Of a stretch of DNA of 21,768 bases, positions 1-7,543 are shown in pieces. The notes under the pieces are model-generated. The model saw nothing but the letters and a program-made list of their open reading frames with translations. It searched no databases and had not been told where the DNA came from. This DNA comes from JAZDCZ01 sp046757925 (GTDB lineage Bacteria; Gemmatimonadota; Gemmatimonadetes; Gemmatimonadales; GWC2-71-9), in NCBI GenBank assembly GCA_046757925.1, contig JBHHZE010000051.1, positions 1 through 21,768 of the forward strand, in the 5' to 3' direction. Within the stretch, counting starts at the first letter, position 1; the number at the start of each line of letters is the position of its first letter. Position numbers and translations under genes: made by a program.

Positions 1-2
1 AT

Positions 3-1856
3 GCGTTCTACACTGGCTGGGCGGCCAACTATCTCATGTGGATCGCGAACACGCGTAATAGCCTTGGTAGGTTCTATGAGACGCTCGGAAACAGGGGGGC
101 CGACACGCAGGACCGGGAGTTCAGCAGCCGCGCAACGTCGCGTGAGTGGTATCGCCCCAACCCGCCTCTCAAGAAGGCCAAGTGGTCACTGCGGAACAAT
201 ACCAATTACATGCAGACAGGCGTGCTGGTTGGTCTCAAATACGTTGCGGACGACGCCAGAGACTTCGTGGAGAACTTTTATCTTCGTGGCAAGAGGGCGG
301 TAAATCGTGGTGCTACGGAGGCCCCGTACGCCTGGGTCGTTCGAGCGGATCAGCCTCGATCGCTGACGGCGGCCGGTCTCGTCAACCTGCTGATGCAGCA
401 GGGCATCGAGATCCATATCGCAGACGCAAAACTGGAATGGACCGATAGTGGGGCGGACAAGTCGACGAGCGCCGCGAAGGGATCTTTCGTGATAAGAATG
501 GATCAACCCTATCGCAACCTGATCCAGATTCTCTTGGACACACAAAACTTTCCCAAGGACGCAGTCCCTCCCTACGATGATACTGGATGGACTCTGCCCT
601 TCCTGTACAATGTGGAGGCGACGTCCGTGGCGGACAGCGCAATACTGGGCGCCAAAATGCATAAAATATCCAGACCAGTGGATATAGTGGGTAGGGTAGA
701 ACACGGCGGACGTCCGTTCTATGTGCTGAATAACACGACCGACGACAACATTACGGTATTCCGGTTCAGGTTGGACGACGTCGAGATGTTGGCGGCGGAG
801 GCCGAATTCAAAGTCAGAGGCGCAGACTACAATCCTGGTAGCCTCATCATTCCGACCGAGGGGAACCCGCCCGACCTCCTCCAACGCCTGGAAGAGGCGA
901 GTGCTTCACTTGGTCTCGTGGTCCAGGGAGTGAAAGATCGTCCTGACGTAGCCACTCATGTGTTGGATGTTCCGCGTGTTGCGCTGGTGCATACGTGGGT
1001 ATCGACCCCGCAGGCTGCCGGATGGTGGCGTCTGGCATTCGATAAATTGCAGGTCCCCTACACATATATATCGGAACAGGATCTCGCCACCAACGATCTT
1101 GCCGACTTCGATGTGGTGTTGCTGCCAAACAGCAGGTCGACACCTCAGCAACTCGTGGGAGGAACCACCGAGGCAGGCGTGCCGATCCCTTGGAAGAGGT
1201 CGGAGGACTACAACGCCATCGGCAAGATCGACGAAACCGACGACGTTCGTAAGGGGATGGGGTATGACGGAATCAAACATCTGGCCCAGTTCGTACGGCG
1301 CGGCGGCGTGTTGATTGCCGAGGGCGGATCTGCGGCGCTCCCGATCCAGATGGCGATCACTCGGCGGGTGAGTATCAAGTCTACCAGGAAATTGCTTGCC
1401 CGAGGTACCGTACTCGAGGCTACCGTGGACGATCCCGATAGCCCCGTGGCCTACGGCTATAATGGAACCATCGCGACTTCGTTCAACCAGAGGCCGGTGT
1501 TTCAGGTCAGAAAGAACGTGGGTGGCACGACTACGCCGGAGTGGCTCAAGGACGACGCCTGGTGGAAGGAAGTCCCACGCGTAGTGCTGAGCTTTGCGAA
1601 GAAAAACGTTCTCATGAGCGGCATGCTACAGGGAGAAAAGGAAATCGCTGGCACGCCGGCCGTAGTGGATGTTCCGGTGGGTGACGGCCACGTGGTGCTC
1701 TTCGCAATTCGTCCATTCTGGAGGCAGGAGACGTTCGGTACCCATGCGCTGGTGTTCAACACCATCCTCAACTGGAATGATCTGCGTGCGGCGTGGCCGG
1801 CCCGCACGGAAGAGGAGGAGGGTACGGTGGCGGGTAGTGGAAGGGTGGGGCGATAG
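3..1856 (+). CDS. Secreted M14-family zinc carboxypeptidase, C-terminal part (5' truncated by window)
   Basis: The frame is open to the left edge and ends at TAG 1854-1856, giving 617 visible residues; the true start lies upstream. The first 30 or so residues (a WAANYLMWIANTRN stretch, then GRFYETLGN and GAD) resemble the end of an M14 peptidase domain. The Glu in FYET (nucleotides 78-80) is placed like the catalytic proton-shuttle Glu of M14 enzymes; the zinc ligands HxxE and His would be upstream and cannot be seen. The remainder is the long accessory region of bacterial M14 proteins, including a class-I glutamine-amidotransferase-like stretch (VALVHTW, then DFDVVLLPN, then RRGGVLIAEGG, around residues 310-450) and a beta-rich end with GDGHVVLFAIRPFWR. 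The family is normally exported and digests peptides. Family assignment is by recognition of motifs; peptidase activity cannot be confirmed from this part alone. Confidence 0.82.
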   Translation, partial: AFYTGWAANYLMWIANTRNSLGRFYETLGNRGADTQDREFSSRATSREWYRPNPPLKKAKWSLRNNTNYMQTGVLVGLKYVADDARDFVENFYLRGKRAVNRGATEAPYAWVVRADQPRSLTAAGLVNLLMQQGIEIHIADAKLEWTDSGADKSTSAAKGSFVIRMDQPYRNLIQILLDTQNFPKDAVPPYDDTGWTLPFLYNVEATSVADSAILGAKMHKISRPVDIVGRVEHGGRPFYVLNNTTDDNITVFRFRLDDVEMLAAEAEFKVRGADYNPGSLIIPTEGNPPDLLQRLEEASASLGLVVQGVKDRPDVATHVLDVPRVALVHTWVSTPQAAGWWRLAFDKLQVPYTYISEQDLATNDLADFDVVLLPNSRSTPQQLVGGTTEAGVPIPWKRSEDYNAIGKIDETDDVRKGMGYDGIKHLAQFVRRGGVLIAEGGSAALPIQMAITRRVSIKSTRKLLARGTVLEATVDDPDSPVAYGYNGTIATSFNQRPVFQVRKNVGGTTTPEWLKDDAWWKEVPRVVLSFAKKNVLMSGMLQGEKEIAGTPAVVDVPVGDGHVVLFAIRPFWRQETFGTHALVFNTILNWNDLRAAWPARTEEEEGTVAGSGRVGR

Positions 1857-1881
1857 GAGCTCACCTTGGATGCGTCCCTGG

Positions 1882-1910
1882 TTGACGAGTCTGGGTCAGT
1901 GCTGTATAAA
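1882..1910 (+). promoter_or_regulatory. Sigma70-type promoter for the peroxiredoxin gene
   Basis: TTGACG at 1882-1887 and TATAAA at 1905-1910 are separated by exactly 17 bases. Each hexamer matches the consensus at five of six positions. Transcription would start near 1917, about 88 bases before the peroxiredoxin ATG. It is the best-looking promoter in the window. No operator-like repeat is obvious around it. Confidence 0.6.
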
Positions 1911-2004
1911 CAAATTGAACTCGGCGTTCGAGACTTGTCCATTGCGCCGTCGCCGTCTCGGACCGCAGAACCGTTACACCATTCTGCCTGGAGGAGGCCG
2001 TACG

Positions 2005-2637
2005 ATGGCCATACGGTTGGGTGACAACGCCCCCGATTTCACCGCAGAGACCACCGAAGGTGAGGTCAAGTTCCATGAGTGGATGGGAGACGGGTGGGCT
2101 ATACTATTTTCCCACCCAAAGGACTTCACGCCCGTATGTACTACGGAGTTGGGCGAGGTAGCCCGTCTCAAGCCAGAGTTCAAGAAACGGAACGTGAAGG
2201 TCATTGGAGTGAGCGTCGACTCGGTACAGGACCACAAGCGGTGGGCTGATGACATCGAGGAAACACAGGGATACTCCCTCAATTTTCCGCTGATCGGTGA
2301 TGCGGAGCGCAAGGTGGCCAGCCTGTATGACATGATACATCCCAACGCAGACGATACGTCCACGGTTAGATCGGTATTCGTTATCGGACCCGACAAGAAG
2401 GTGAAGTTGACCTTGACCTACCCCGCAAGTACCGGTCGCAATTTCGAAGAGATACTGCGAATCATCGATTCTCTCCAGTTGACGGCATACCACCAAGTGG
2501 CGACTCCGGTCAACTGGAAAGATGGCGACGATGTGATCATCGTTCCGGCCGTTTCAAATGATGAGGCGAAGGCGAAGTACCCAGACGGTTGGAAAGAACT
2601 AAAGCCGTATCTCAGGGTCGTGGCGCAACCCAAGTAG
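2005..2637 (+). CDS. 1-Cys peroxiredoxin (Prx6 type)
   Basis: 210 residues, full length for Prx6-type thiol peroxidases, which reduce hydrogen peroxide and organic peroxides in the cytoplasm. The active-site signature runs from His37-Pro-Lys-Asp-Phe-Thr42 to Pro-Val-Cys45, with Cys45 as peroxidatic cysteine and Arg122 as the likely partner Arg. Cys45 is the only cysteine in the protein, so there is no resolving cysteine and recycling must use an external thiol. The C-terminal arm (YPASTGRN, then the PVNWKDGDDVIIVP region) is the longer dimerisation domain of this subgroup. ATG 2005 is chosen because GGAGGAGG (1990-1997) lies seven bases upstream and the protein then starts at the family's usual N-terminus (LGDNAPDF); the frame stays open further upstream but has no good start. 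It has its own promoter and is followed by a hairpin, so it is probably monocistronic. Confidence 0.95.
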   Translation: MAIRLGDNAPDFTAETTEGEVKFHEWMGDGWAILFSHPKDFTPVCTTELGEVARLKPEFKKRNVKVIGVSVDSVQDHKRWADDIEETQGYSLNFPLIGDAERKVASLYDMIHPNADDTSTVRSVFVIGPDKKVKLTLTYPASTGRNFEEILRIIDSLQLTAYHQVATPVNWKDGDDVIIVPAVSNDEAKAKYPDGWKELKPYLRVVAQPK

Positions 2638-2670
2638 CCGGTTGAGATCGCCCCAAGAACGGGTTTGCAC

Positions 2671-2705
2671 AAGCGCCTCTGGAAGTCACCTTCCAGGGGC
2701 GTCTT
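2671..2705. terminator. Bidirectional hairpin between convergent genes
   Basis: CGCCTCTGGAAG (2674-2685) pairs with CTTCCAGGGGCG (2690-2701) around the four-base loop TCAC; the only imperfection is one G-T pair. Bases 2671-2673 can extend the stem past a bulge at 2702. It sits between the stop codons of the peroxiredoxin (2637) and the minus-strand radical SAM gene (2720), where a shared terminator is expected. The T tail is poor on both strands, so termination may be inefficient or factor-assisted. Confidence 0.6.
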
Positions 2706-2719
2706 GCCGCTCGTGCAGA

Positions 2720-4294
2720 TCAGGTGCCACCGGCTGCCCCCGCGGTCTCCAGCTGCACGAATTGCTCGGCATCAGCCGCATGGAGATAGGCGTTGGGGTC
2801 GTGATACAGAGATCCTGCCGGCAGCCAATCCCAAAGCGGTCCCAAATCGTGCTTGACTCGGTCTATATAGAACTGAGGTAACTCGGAAGTCTCCTGCTCG
2901 AAATAGCGTCGAAGCGGAAGATCGCTGTCTAGCCGTCTACGGATCTCCGAGTAGTACTTGATTCTGCCAAATCCCTCGGACGAAACCGCCCGCACGACGT
3001 TCATCCAGCGCGGTATGCGCATCTCAATCGCTCTAAACCGCCGGAAGATCGAGCGCCATGAAAACGTATATTTGGTTAGGTCGATCACACGATCGTAGAA
3101 GTCCGGCCAGGAGTAGTTGAGCGGCTTGACGTTCATCGCGTGGTTGTTATTGAGAAAGTGGAAGGGGAAGCCAAGAACGCGCCCCTTTGCTTGATAGTCG
3201 AGATTGAGGGGTGCTGCCCTCCCGAACGCCGATAGCAACGAGTAGCCGGGGAATGTGCCTGGAGTCAGATCCACGAAGCGCTTGGTTAGCTCAAACGGCT
3301 CATCTCCCCGATCGACATCGAGGCCAAGAACGAAATTGGTTTGTACGTAGGGTATGTATCGCAGTAGGACATTTACGTGCTCCGATACCTGCTCGACCTT
3401 GTCAAGGCCGCTACTCTTGCCAGTCTTCGATTTGTTGCCCAGATCGTACCACGATTCGATTCCAGGCAAAAGCGCCTTGAATCCGTTTTTCTTGAGTCTC
3501 TTGAGGTGCTGCTCCGAGAGCAGTGACAGACTGCTCTCAGCCAGAAAATCGATGCTGTCTGGCGGTGCAGCCTCCTCGATGACCGACATATACTCGTCGA
3601 AGCGGACCCCAAAGTTGGGATCATGCCAGCCCACGTGGGGTCTCCGAAGGGTCTTGCGCAGAAACTTGAGGTCATCTCTGATCGTATCGAAGTCGAGGGG
3701 CTGGTATGGCACGACCGAATCGATGCAGAAGCTGCAAGTATAGGGGCAACCCAGGCTCCCGATCATGGGAACGATCTTGAAAAACGGAGCCTTCTTCAAC
3801 GTTTGCTCGATGAATCTCCAGCGCTCGCGGACTCCCGGAATCTCCACAGGGTGCTGAGGGGCGTCAATTCTCACACCTAGCGGTCGGTGCCGCGAGCAAT
3901 CCCTCAATACCTCACGGATCGCTTCCCGATCGGTGAAACCAAGCACGTAGTCGAAGTATTGCTGTGCGTCTTCAGGATAACACCGAGCATGCGGCCCGCC
4001 GAGTACAGTCACCGCTCCATTCGATTGGCAGAAGTTGCTAATTGCATAGGCGAGCTGGGCTGCCTGGGAGAACGCTCCGATGAACACGATATCAACATCT
4101 GGCGGAATCTCTTCGACTAAGTTTTCGAGTCCTGTATAGCAGAGTGAAGTGACGTCGTGGCCCTCTTGCTCGCACCAGACTCCGATGACTTGCGGCATTA
4201 TGCTTGCGAGATTGGCGTGCATCACACGGGCGTATAGACTCCGGGTGGGGCCTTTCGTCACGAGGTCTATGATACCAATGCGAAGTCTTGACAC
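2720..4294 (-). CDS. Radical SAM enzyme with N-terminal cobalamin-binding-like domain
   Basis: 524 residues from the chosen GTG. The 4Fe-4S motif is C183-PYT-C187-SF-C190, the CxxxCxxC that cleaves S-adenosylmethionine. Residues 5-135 look like the Rossmann-type B12-binding domain (MHANLASIMPQVIGVWC, then DIVFIGAF, then VTVLGGPHA, then DYVLGF). The classical DxHxxG base-off motif is absent, as in many B12-type radical SAM proteins. Residues 175-400 form the radical SAM barrel; the last 120 or so are rich in Arg, Tyr and Trp and carry no domain I recognise. GTG 4294 is preferred because GGGGGA ends six bases upstream and the protein then begins at the first strand (RLRIGII); an in-frame TTG at 4360 would add 22 residues. 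Substrate unknown. No partner gene, such as a tailoring target or transporter, is visible beside it. It is divergent from the flavoprotein at 4463. Confidence 0.85.
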   Translation of the reverse strand: MSRLRIGIIDLVTKGPTRSLYARVMHANLASIMPQVIGVWCEQEGHDVTSLCYTGLENLVEEIPPDVDIVFIGAFSQAAQLAYAISNFCQSNGAVTVLGGPHARCYPEDAQQYFDYVLGFTDREAIREVLRDCSRHRPLGVRIDAPQHPVEIPGVRERWRFIEQTLKKAPFFKIVPMIGSLGCPYTCSFCIDSVVPYQPLDFDTIRDDLKFLRKTLRRPHVGWHDPNFGVRFDEYMSVIEEAAPPDSIDFLAESSLSLLSEQHLKRLKKNGFKALLPGIESWYDLGNKSKTGKSSGLDKVEQVSEHVNVLLRYIPYVQTNFVLGLDVDRGDEPFELTKRFVDLTPGTFPGYSLLSAFGRAAPLNLDYQAKGRVLGFPFHFLNNNHAMNVKPLNYSWPDFYDRVIDLTKYTFSWRSIFRRFRAIEMRIPRWMNVVRAVSSEGFGRIKYYSEIRRRLDSDLPLRRYFEQETSELPQFYIDRVKHDLGPLWDWLPAGSLYHDPNAYLHAADAEQFVQLETAGAAGGT

Positions 4295-4383
4295 AGATAA
4301 TCCCCCACGTGGACAGCGGAATTGCCGGTCGAAAGTTGACCTTAATTGCTGTTTTGGCAAGTGCCACCGCAGGATGAATTAGT

Positions 4384-4412
4384 TTGTCAAACTCGGCTCA
4401 AGGCCATACCAT
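4384..4412 (+). promoter_or_regulatory. Possible promoter with overlapping inverted repeat upstream of the flavoprotein gene
   Basis: TTGTCA (4384-4389) and TACCAT (4407-4412) are 17 bases apart, a moderate sigma70 match. The -35 hexamer lies within the inverted repeat AGTTTG-T-CAAACT (4381-4393), a layout that could let a repressor cover the -35. The region 4295-4462 separates divergent genes and holds no other feature I can support. Confidence 0.35.
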
Positions 4413-4462
4413 CACTGTCAATGTATCCAGCAGCACGTCCATTTAATGCGCGAGGTCGGAGC

Positions 4463-5851
4463 ATGAAGATCGAGAAGTACGACGCCGTTGTGATAGGAAC
4501 GGGCCAAGGCGGGGGACCGCTGGCCGGTCGGATGGCCGGAGACGGCTGGCGGACCGCGATCATCGAAAGAGAGCACGTGGGCGGGAGCTGCATCAACGTG
4601 GGCTGTACTCCCACCAAGACAATGGTGGCGAGCGCACGGGTTGCCTACTTGGCGCGACGGGCAGCCGATTACGGAGTCTCTACGGGCCAAGTGACCGTGG
4701 ATCTAGAGATAGTGAGACGGCGCAAGAGGCAAATAGTCGAGAGCTTCCGCAGCGGGAGCCGCAAGGGCTTGGAGAAATGGGATGCGCTTGACCTCTTCAT
4801 GGGCGACGCGAGCTTTTCGGGGGAGCGCAGGATCCGAGTCAAGCTACAGGGTGGAGAGGTTCGAGAACTCCAGGGTGACAAGGTCTTCGTAAACACCGGG
4901 GCGAGGCCACGAATTCCGGCGCTGGACGGTCTCGACTCGGTCCCATACCTGGATTCCACTTCCATAATGGAACTCGATGAAGCGCCAGGTCACCTGTTGG
5001 TCGTGGGTGGTGGTTATATCGGTCTCGAATTCGGCCAGATGTTCCGCAGATTCGGAAGCGAAGTCACCATAGTTGAGCGTTCAGGTCGGCTCCTACCTCG
5101 CGAGGACTCAGATATCTGTGCTGCGGTGACCGAGATTTTTCGTGAAGGCGGCATCGAGATCTTGGTCGGGTGTGAGCCGAGTCGCGTAACCGGTGGCGAC
5201 GGTGGGGTGGCGCTCATGTTGGACACACCGGCCGGGCCAAAAGAGATTACGGGATCGCATCTATTGATCGGTGCGGGTCGTGTGCCCAACAGCGACAGTC
5301 TGAACCTGGCTGCTGCGGGAGTGGCCACGGACGAAAGTGGGTTCATCGTAGTGAACGACAAACTGGAAACAACGGCGACCGGCATATATGCATTGGGCGA
5401 CGTCAAAGGCGGGCCAGCGTTCACGCATATCTCCTACGACGACTACCGCATATTGAGAGATAACCTACTCGATGGGGGAAATCGCAGCACTGCTAACAGG
5501 CTGGTCCCCTATACCGTGTTTATCGACCCCCAGTTGGGACGGGTGGGTTTGGGGGAGGAAGAAGCACGGACAAAGGGACTCAATATCGCAGTTGCGAAAA
5601 TGCCGATGGCCCACGTCGCTCGAGCGCTGGAAACCGACGAGAGTAGGGGGTTGATGAAGGTCGTGGTTGACAACGATACGGGCCAGATTCTCGGCGCGGC
5701 CATCCTCGGTTTAGAGGGAGGGGAAGTGATGTCCATGCTGCAGATCGCCATGATGGGCAATCTGCCCTATGCCAGACTGCGAGAGGCGGTCTTCGCCCAT
5801 CCCACTCTGGCGGAGGCCCTGAATAACTTGTTTGGCAAACTCCCAGCGTGA
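4463..5851 (+). CDS. Pyridine-nucleotide-disulfide oxidoreductase (dihydrolipoamide dehydrogenase/MerA-like flavoprotein)
   Basis: 462 residues, typical of the family of FAD enzymes that pass electrons from NAD(P)H to a dithiol or similar acceptor. Visible are the FAD-binding GTGQGGGPLAG (12-22), the redox disulfide C43-INVG-C48, the NAD(P) fold VVGGGYIGLEFGQ, the second FAD motif IYALGDVKGG and the C-terminal His446-Pro-Thr-x-x-Glu451 dyad of the dimer interface. The N-terminal heavy-metal-associated domain and the C-terminal vicinal Cys pair of true mercuric reductases are both absent, so MerA function is unlikely. No lipoyl-dependent complex genes lie nearby, so a classical E3 role is also unsupported. 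ATG 4463 has GAGG at 4452-4455; upstream in-frame codons are not family-like. First gene of a run with the DinB-fold protein and ferritin, which hints at a redox or metal stress role. Confidence 0.92.
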   Translation: MKIEKYDAVVIGTGQGGGPLAGRMAGDGWRTAIIEREHVGGSCINVGCTPTKTMVASARVAYLARRAADYGVSTGQVTVDLEIVRRRKRQIVESFRSGSRKGLEKWDALDLFMGDASFSGERRIRVKLQGGEVRELQGDKVFVNTGARPRIPALDGLDSVPYLDSTSIMELDEAPGHLLVVGGGYIGLEFGQMFRRFGSEVTIVERSGRLLPREDSDICAAVTEIFREGGIEILVGCEPSRVTGGDGGVALMLDTPAGPKEITGSHLLIGAGRVPNSDSLNLAAAGVATDESGFIVVNDKLETTATGIYALGDVKGGPAFTHISYDDYRILRDNLLDGGNRSTANRLVPYTVFIDPQLGRVGLGEEEARTKGLNIAVAKMPMAHVARALETDESRGLMKVVVDNDTGQILGAAILGLEGGEVMSMLQIAMMGNLPYARLREAVFAHPTLAEALNNLFGKLPA

Positions 5852-5858
5852 TTCGTCG

Positions 5859-6491
5859 ATGAGATACCAATTTCTGGTGGATACGTACGAAACCGAGCGG
5901 CTCAAGGTGCTCAGCGTGTGGACCATGTTTGAAGAGGGCGATCTACCGGTGCGACCGCGGGGGGAAGGGCCACACGGTCGGAGCGTGCACGAGCACATGG
6001 TACACCAATGTGTGGGTGAAGATGCTTGGTTCAAGAATATGTTGGGTATAGATGTAGCGGCGGCCCCGCTTCCGGAATCGGAGACCAAACTGGCTTTTCT
6101 GCAGCAGTATGCGGAGGATTCCGGCAACCGGCTCGAAGCCCTGAGTTCCAAGCCGGAATCGTGGTGGGAGGAAACGGTACCGTTTTTCGAAGTGCAACGT
6201 TCCAGGGCCTGGATACTGGTCCGGCGCATTGCTCATACCGCCCACCACAGGGGCCAATTGACGACGCTGCTCCGGGTGTTGGGACGTCCCGTCTACAGTA
6301 CCTACGGTCCCACTGAAGATACTGGTGGATTGACTAAGAACGGGGCCACGGTGATATATCCATACAAGGACATAAGAGAGTTGATCGAGAGTGAAGTGCA
6401 GGGCGGTAGAAAGGCTCGCTTGCCCGGGCCTGGCTCTAGTCCGGTATCCGAGCGACCCCGATCGTCCAGCGCCGCCAAAGTTCAGCAATGA
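5859..6491 (+). CDS. DinB/YfiT-fold putative metalloenzyme
   Basis: 210 residues. The four-helix DinB fold is recognised from the histidines that bind a divalent metal in this family: one in the HEHMVHQ segment (H44 to H49) and a pair in IAHTAHHRGQ (around H126 and H130). Proteins of this fold include bacillithiol or mycothiol S-transferases and isomerases, and many have no assigned reaction. The last 30 or so residues, Pro-, Ser- and Arg-rich, are a low-complexity tail beyond the fold. ATG 5859 lies seven bases after the flavoprotein stop, so translation is probably coupled; an in-frame TTG at 5832 would overlap that gene and is less likely. Following a disulfide oxidoreductase, a low-molecular-weight thiol-related role is an attractive but unproven idea. 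Confidence 0.85.
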   Translation: MRYQFLVDTYETERLKVLSVWTMFEEGDLPVRPRGEGPHGRSVHEHMVHQCVGEDAWFKNMLGIDVAAAPLPESETKLAFLQQYAEDSGNRLEALSSKPESWWEETVPFFEVQRSRAWILVRRIAHTAHHRGQLTTLLRVLGRPVYSTYGPTEDTGGLTKNGATVIYPYKDIRELIESEVQGGRKARLPGPGSSPVSERPRSSSAAKVQQ

Positions 6492-6504
6492 CCAGGAGAC
6501 AACC

Positions 6505-6993
6505 ATGCCCAATAAGGCCGTAGAAAGTGCCTTGAACGACCAAATTCGTTTGGAATTCGAATCAGCATATCTCTATTTGTCGATGGCTGCATATTTCGAA
6601 TCCCAGAACCTTCCGGGCTTTGCCCACTGGATGCGAGTCCAGCATCGGGAAGAGCTGGAGCACGCCATGAAGCTATTCGACTTCCTGCTCGCTAGTGGTG
6701 GGAGAGTGCAACTAAGGGGGCTGAAAGAACCAGCCCATGACTTCGGAAGCCCTGTTGCCGTGATGGAACAGACCTTGGGGCACGAACAGAGCATTACGGC
6801 GGCTATCACCACACTATACGAGCTGACTCTGCAGGAGAAAGACTATCCGTCGCAGTTGGTGTTACAGTGGTTTATCTCGGAGCAGGCGGAGGAAGAGAAG
6901 TCCGTGAGCGATATCATCGCCCAACTGGCGATGGTCGGGGACAACAAGCCTGCTATGTTGATGATGGATCGACAACTGGGGTCGCGCCAGTAG
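6505..6993 (+). CDS. ftnA: Ferritin (non-haem, FtnA-type)
   Basis: 162 residues, the normal length for bacterial ferritin subunits that assemble into 24-mer cages, oxidise Fe(II) and store it as a mineral core. The ferroxidase residues fall at the same positions as in E. coli FtnA: Glu17, Glu50, His53, Glu94 and Gln127, with Glu126, Glu129 and Glu130 nearby. There is no haem-ligand Met at the bacterioferritin position. ATG 6505 is preceded by AGGAGA (6494-6499) and lies 13 bases after the DinB stop, so it belongs to the same transcript. With a peroxiredoxin and a flavoprotein in the neighbourhood it fits an iron and peroxide defence set. It faces the CBS protein tail to tail. Confidence 0.95.
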   Translation: MPNKAVESALNDQIRLEFESAYLYLSMAAYFESQNLPGFAHWMRVQHREELEHAMKLFDFLLASGGRVQLRGLKEPAHDFGSPVAVMEQTLGHEQSITAAITTLYELTLQEKDYPSQLVLQWFISEQAEEEKSVSDIIAQLAMVGDNKPAMLMMDRQLGSRQ

Positions 6994-7021
6994 TTAATGG
7001 CGCCGGCCCTCGAGGGTGGGC

Positions 7022-7456
7022 TCAGCGCAGATCGAAAATATAGTTGTTGAGGTGTTCGATCGTGGCCTCCTGGTCCTGGACGCGGAAAGCAAGGAGGTCA
7101 CCGATGGTAAGGATACCGGTAACGCCCGAGTCGTCTACCACTGGCAGATGACGAATGCGCTTGTTCGTCATTACTGCACTGCATTCCTCGAGCTTGGTGT
7201 CCGCTCTGCAAGTCACGACCGGTGAAGTCATAACATCTCCGACGGTCGTAGTCACGGGGTCGCGTCCCTCGGCTACCACTCGTCGCAAGACGTCACGTTC
7301 GGTGAAGATCCCAACCATCTCCCCGTCTTCCGTCACCACCACTCCCCCGATGCCTCGCTCGTTCATCAGGCGCGCCGCGTTGACCACGGATTCACCTGCT
7401 ACGAGAGACACTACGTGACTGCCCTTCTTGTCGAGAATGGCTTGGACGGCTGGCAT
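7022..7456 (-). CDS. Tandem CBS-domain protein
   Basis: 144 residues made of two CBS motifs, roughly 12-65 (including GIGGVVVTEDGEMVGIFTERD) and 75-130 (VGDVMTSPVVTC, then RIRHLPVVDDSG, then GILTIGDLL). Such pairs form a Bateman module that binds adenine nucleotides and usually regulates a partner protein; no fused catalytic domain is present here. ATG 7456 is chosen because TGAGG (7463-7467 on the plus strand, reversed) lies six bases upstream; an ATG at 7489 would add 11 residues upstream of this site. The partner is not evident. It converges on ferritin with only 28 bases between stop codons, so it is an independent transcript. Confidence 0.9.
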   Translation of the reverse strand: MPAVQAILDKKGSHVVSLVAGESVVNAARLMNERGIGGVVVTEDGEMVGIFTERDVLRRVVAEGRDPVTTTVGDVMTSPVVTCRADTKLEECSAVMTNKRIRHLPVVDDSGVTGILTIGDLLAFRVQDQEATIEHLNNYIFDLR

Positions 7457-7467
7457 GGCTAACCTCA

Positions 7468-7480
7468 CTATAGCAGCTAT
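7468..7480 (-). promoter_or_regulatory. Small perfect inverted repeat upstream of the CBS gene
   Basis: TATAGC-A-GCTATA, two six-base arms around one base, lies just upstream of the CBS ribosome-binding site. It is AT-rich compared with its surroundings. It may be part of the -10 region or an operator for the CBS gene; no second copy was noticed. Confidence 0.3.
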
Positions 7481-7543
7481 ATGTATCATACGACATCGGA
7501 CGGCTACCCACCAGGTGTGGTCTTTCGTCTCCCACTACCGTGA

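Noticed and set aside
186..884. Long open frame on the minus strand inside the M14 gene
   Set aside because: It is antisense to a clearly coding region, with no recognisable motif, so it is a chance frame.
2720..4294. AmrS, the radical SAM partner of the MEMO1 protein
   Set aside because: The protein has an N-terminal cobalamin-like domain and long C-terminus not expected in AmrS, and is 6 kb from amrB on the other strand.
4463..5851. Mercuric reductase
   Set aside because: No N-terminal heavy-metal domain, no C-terminal Cys pair and no mer genes nearby.
7007..7016. CCCTCGAGGG palindrome between ferritin and the CBS gene as terminator
   Set aside because: The stem is only three to five pairs with a four-base loop and no T run follows.
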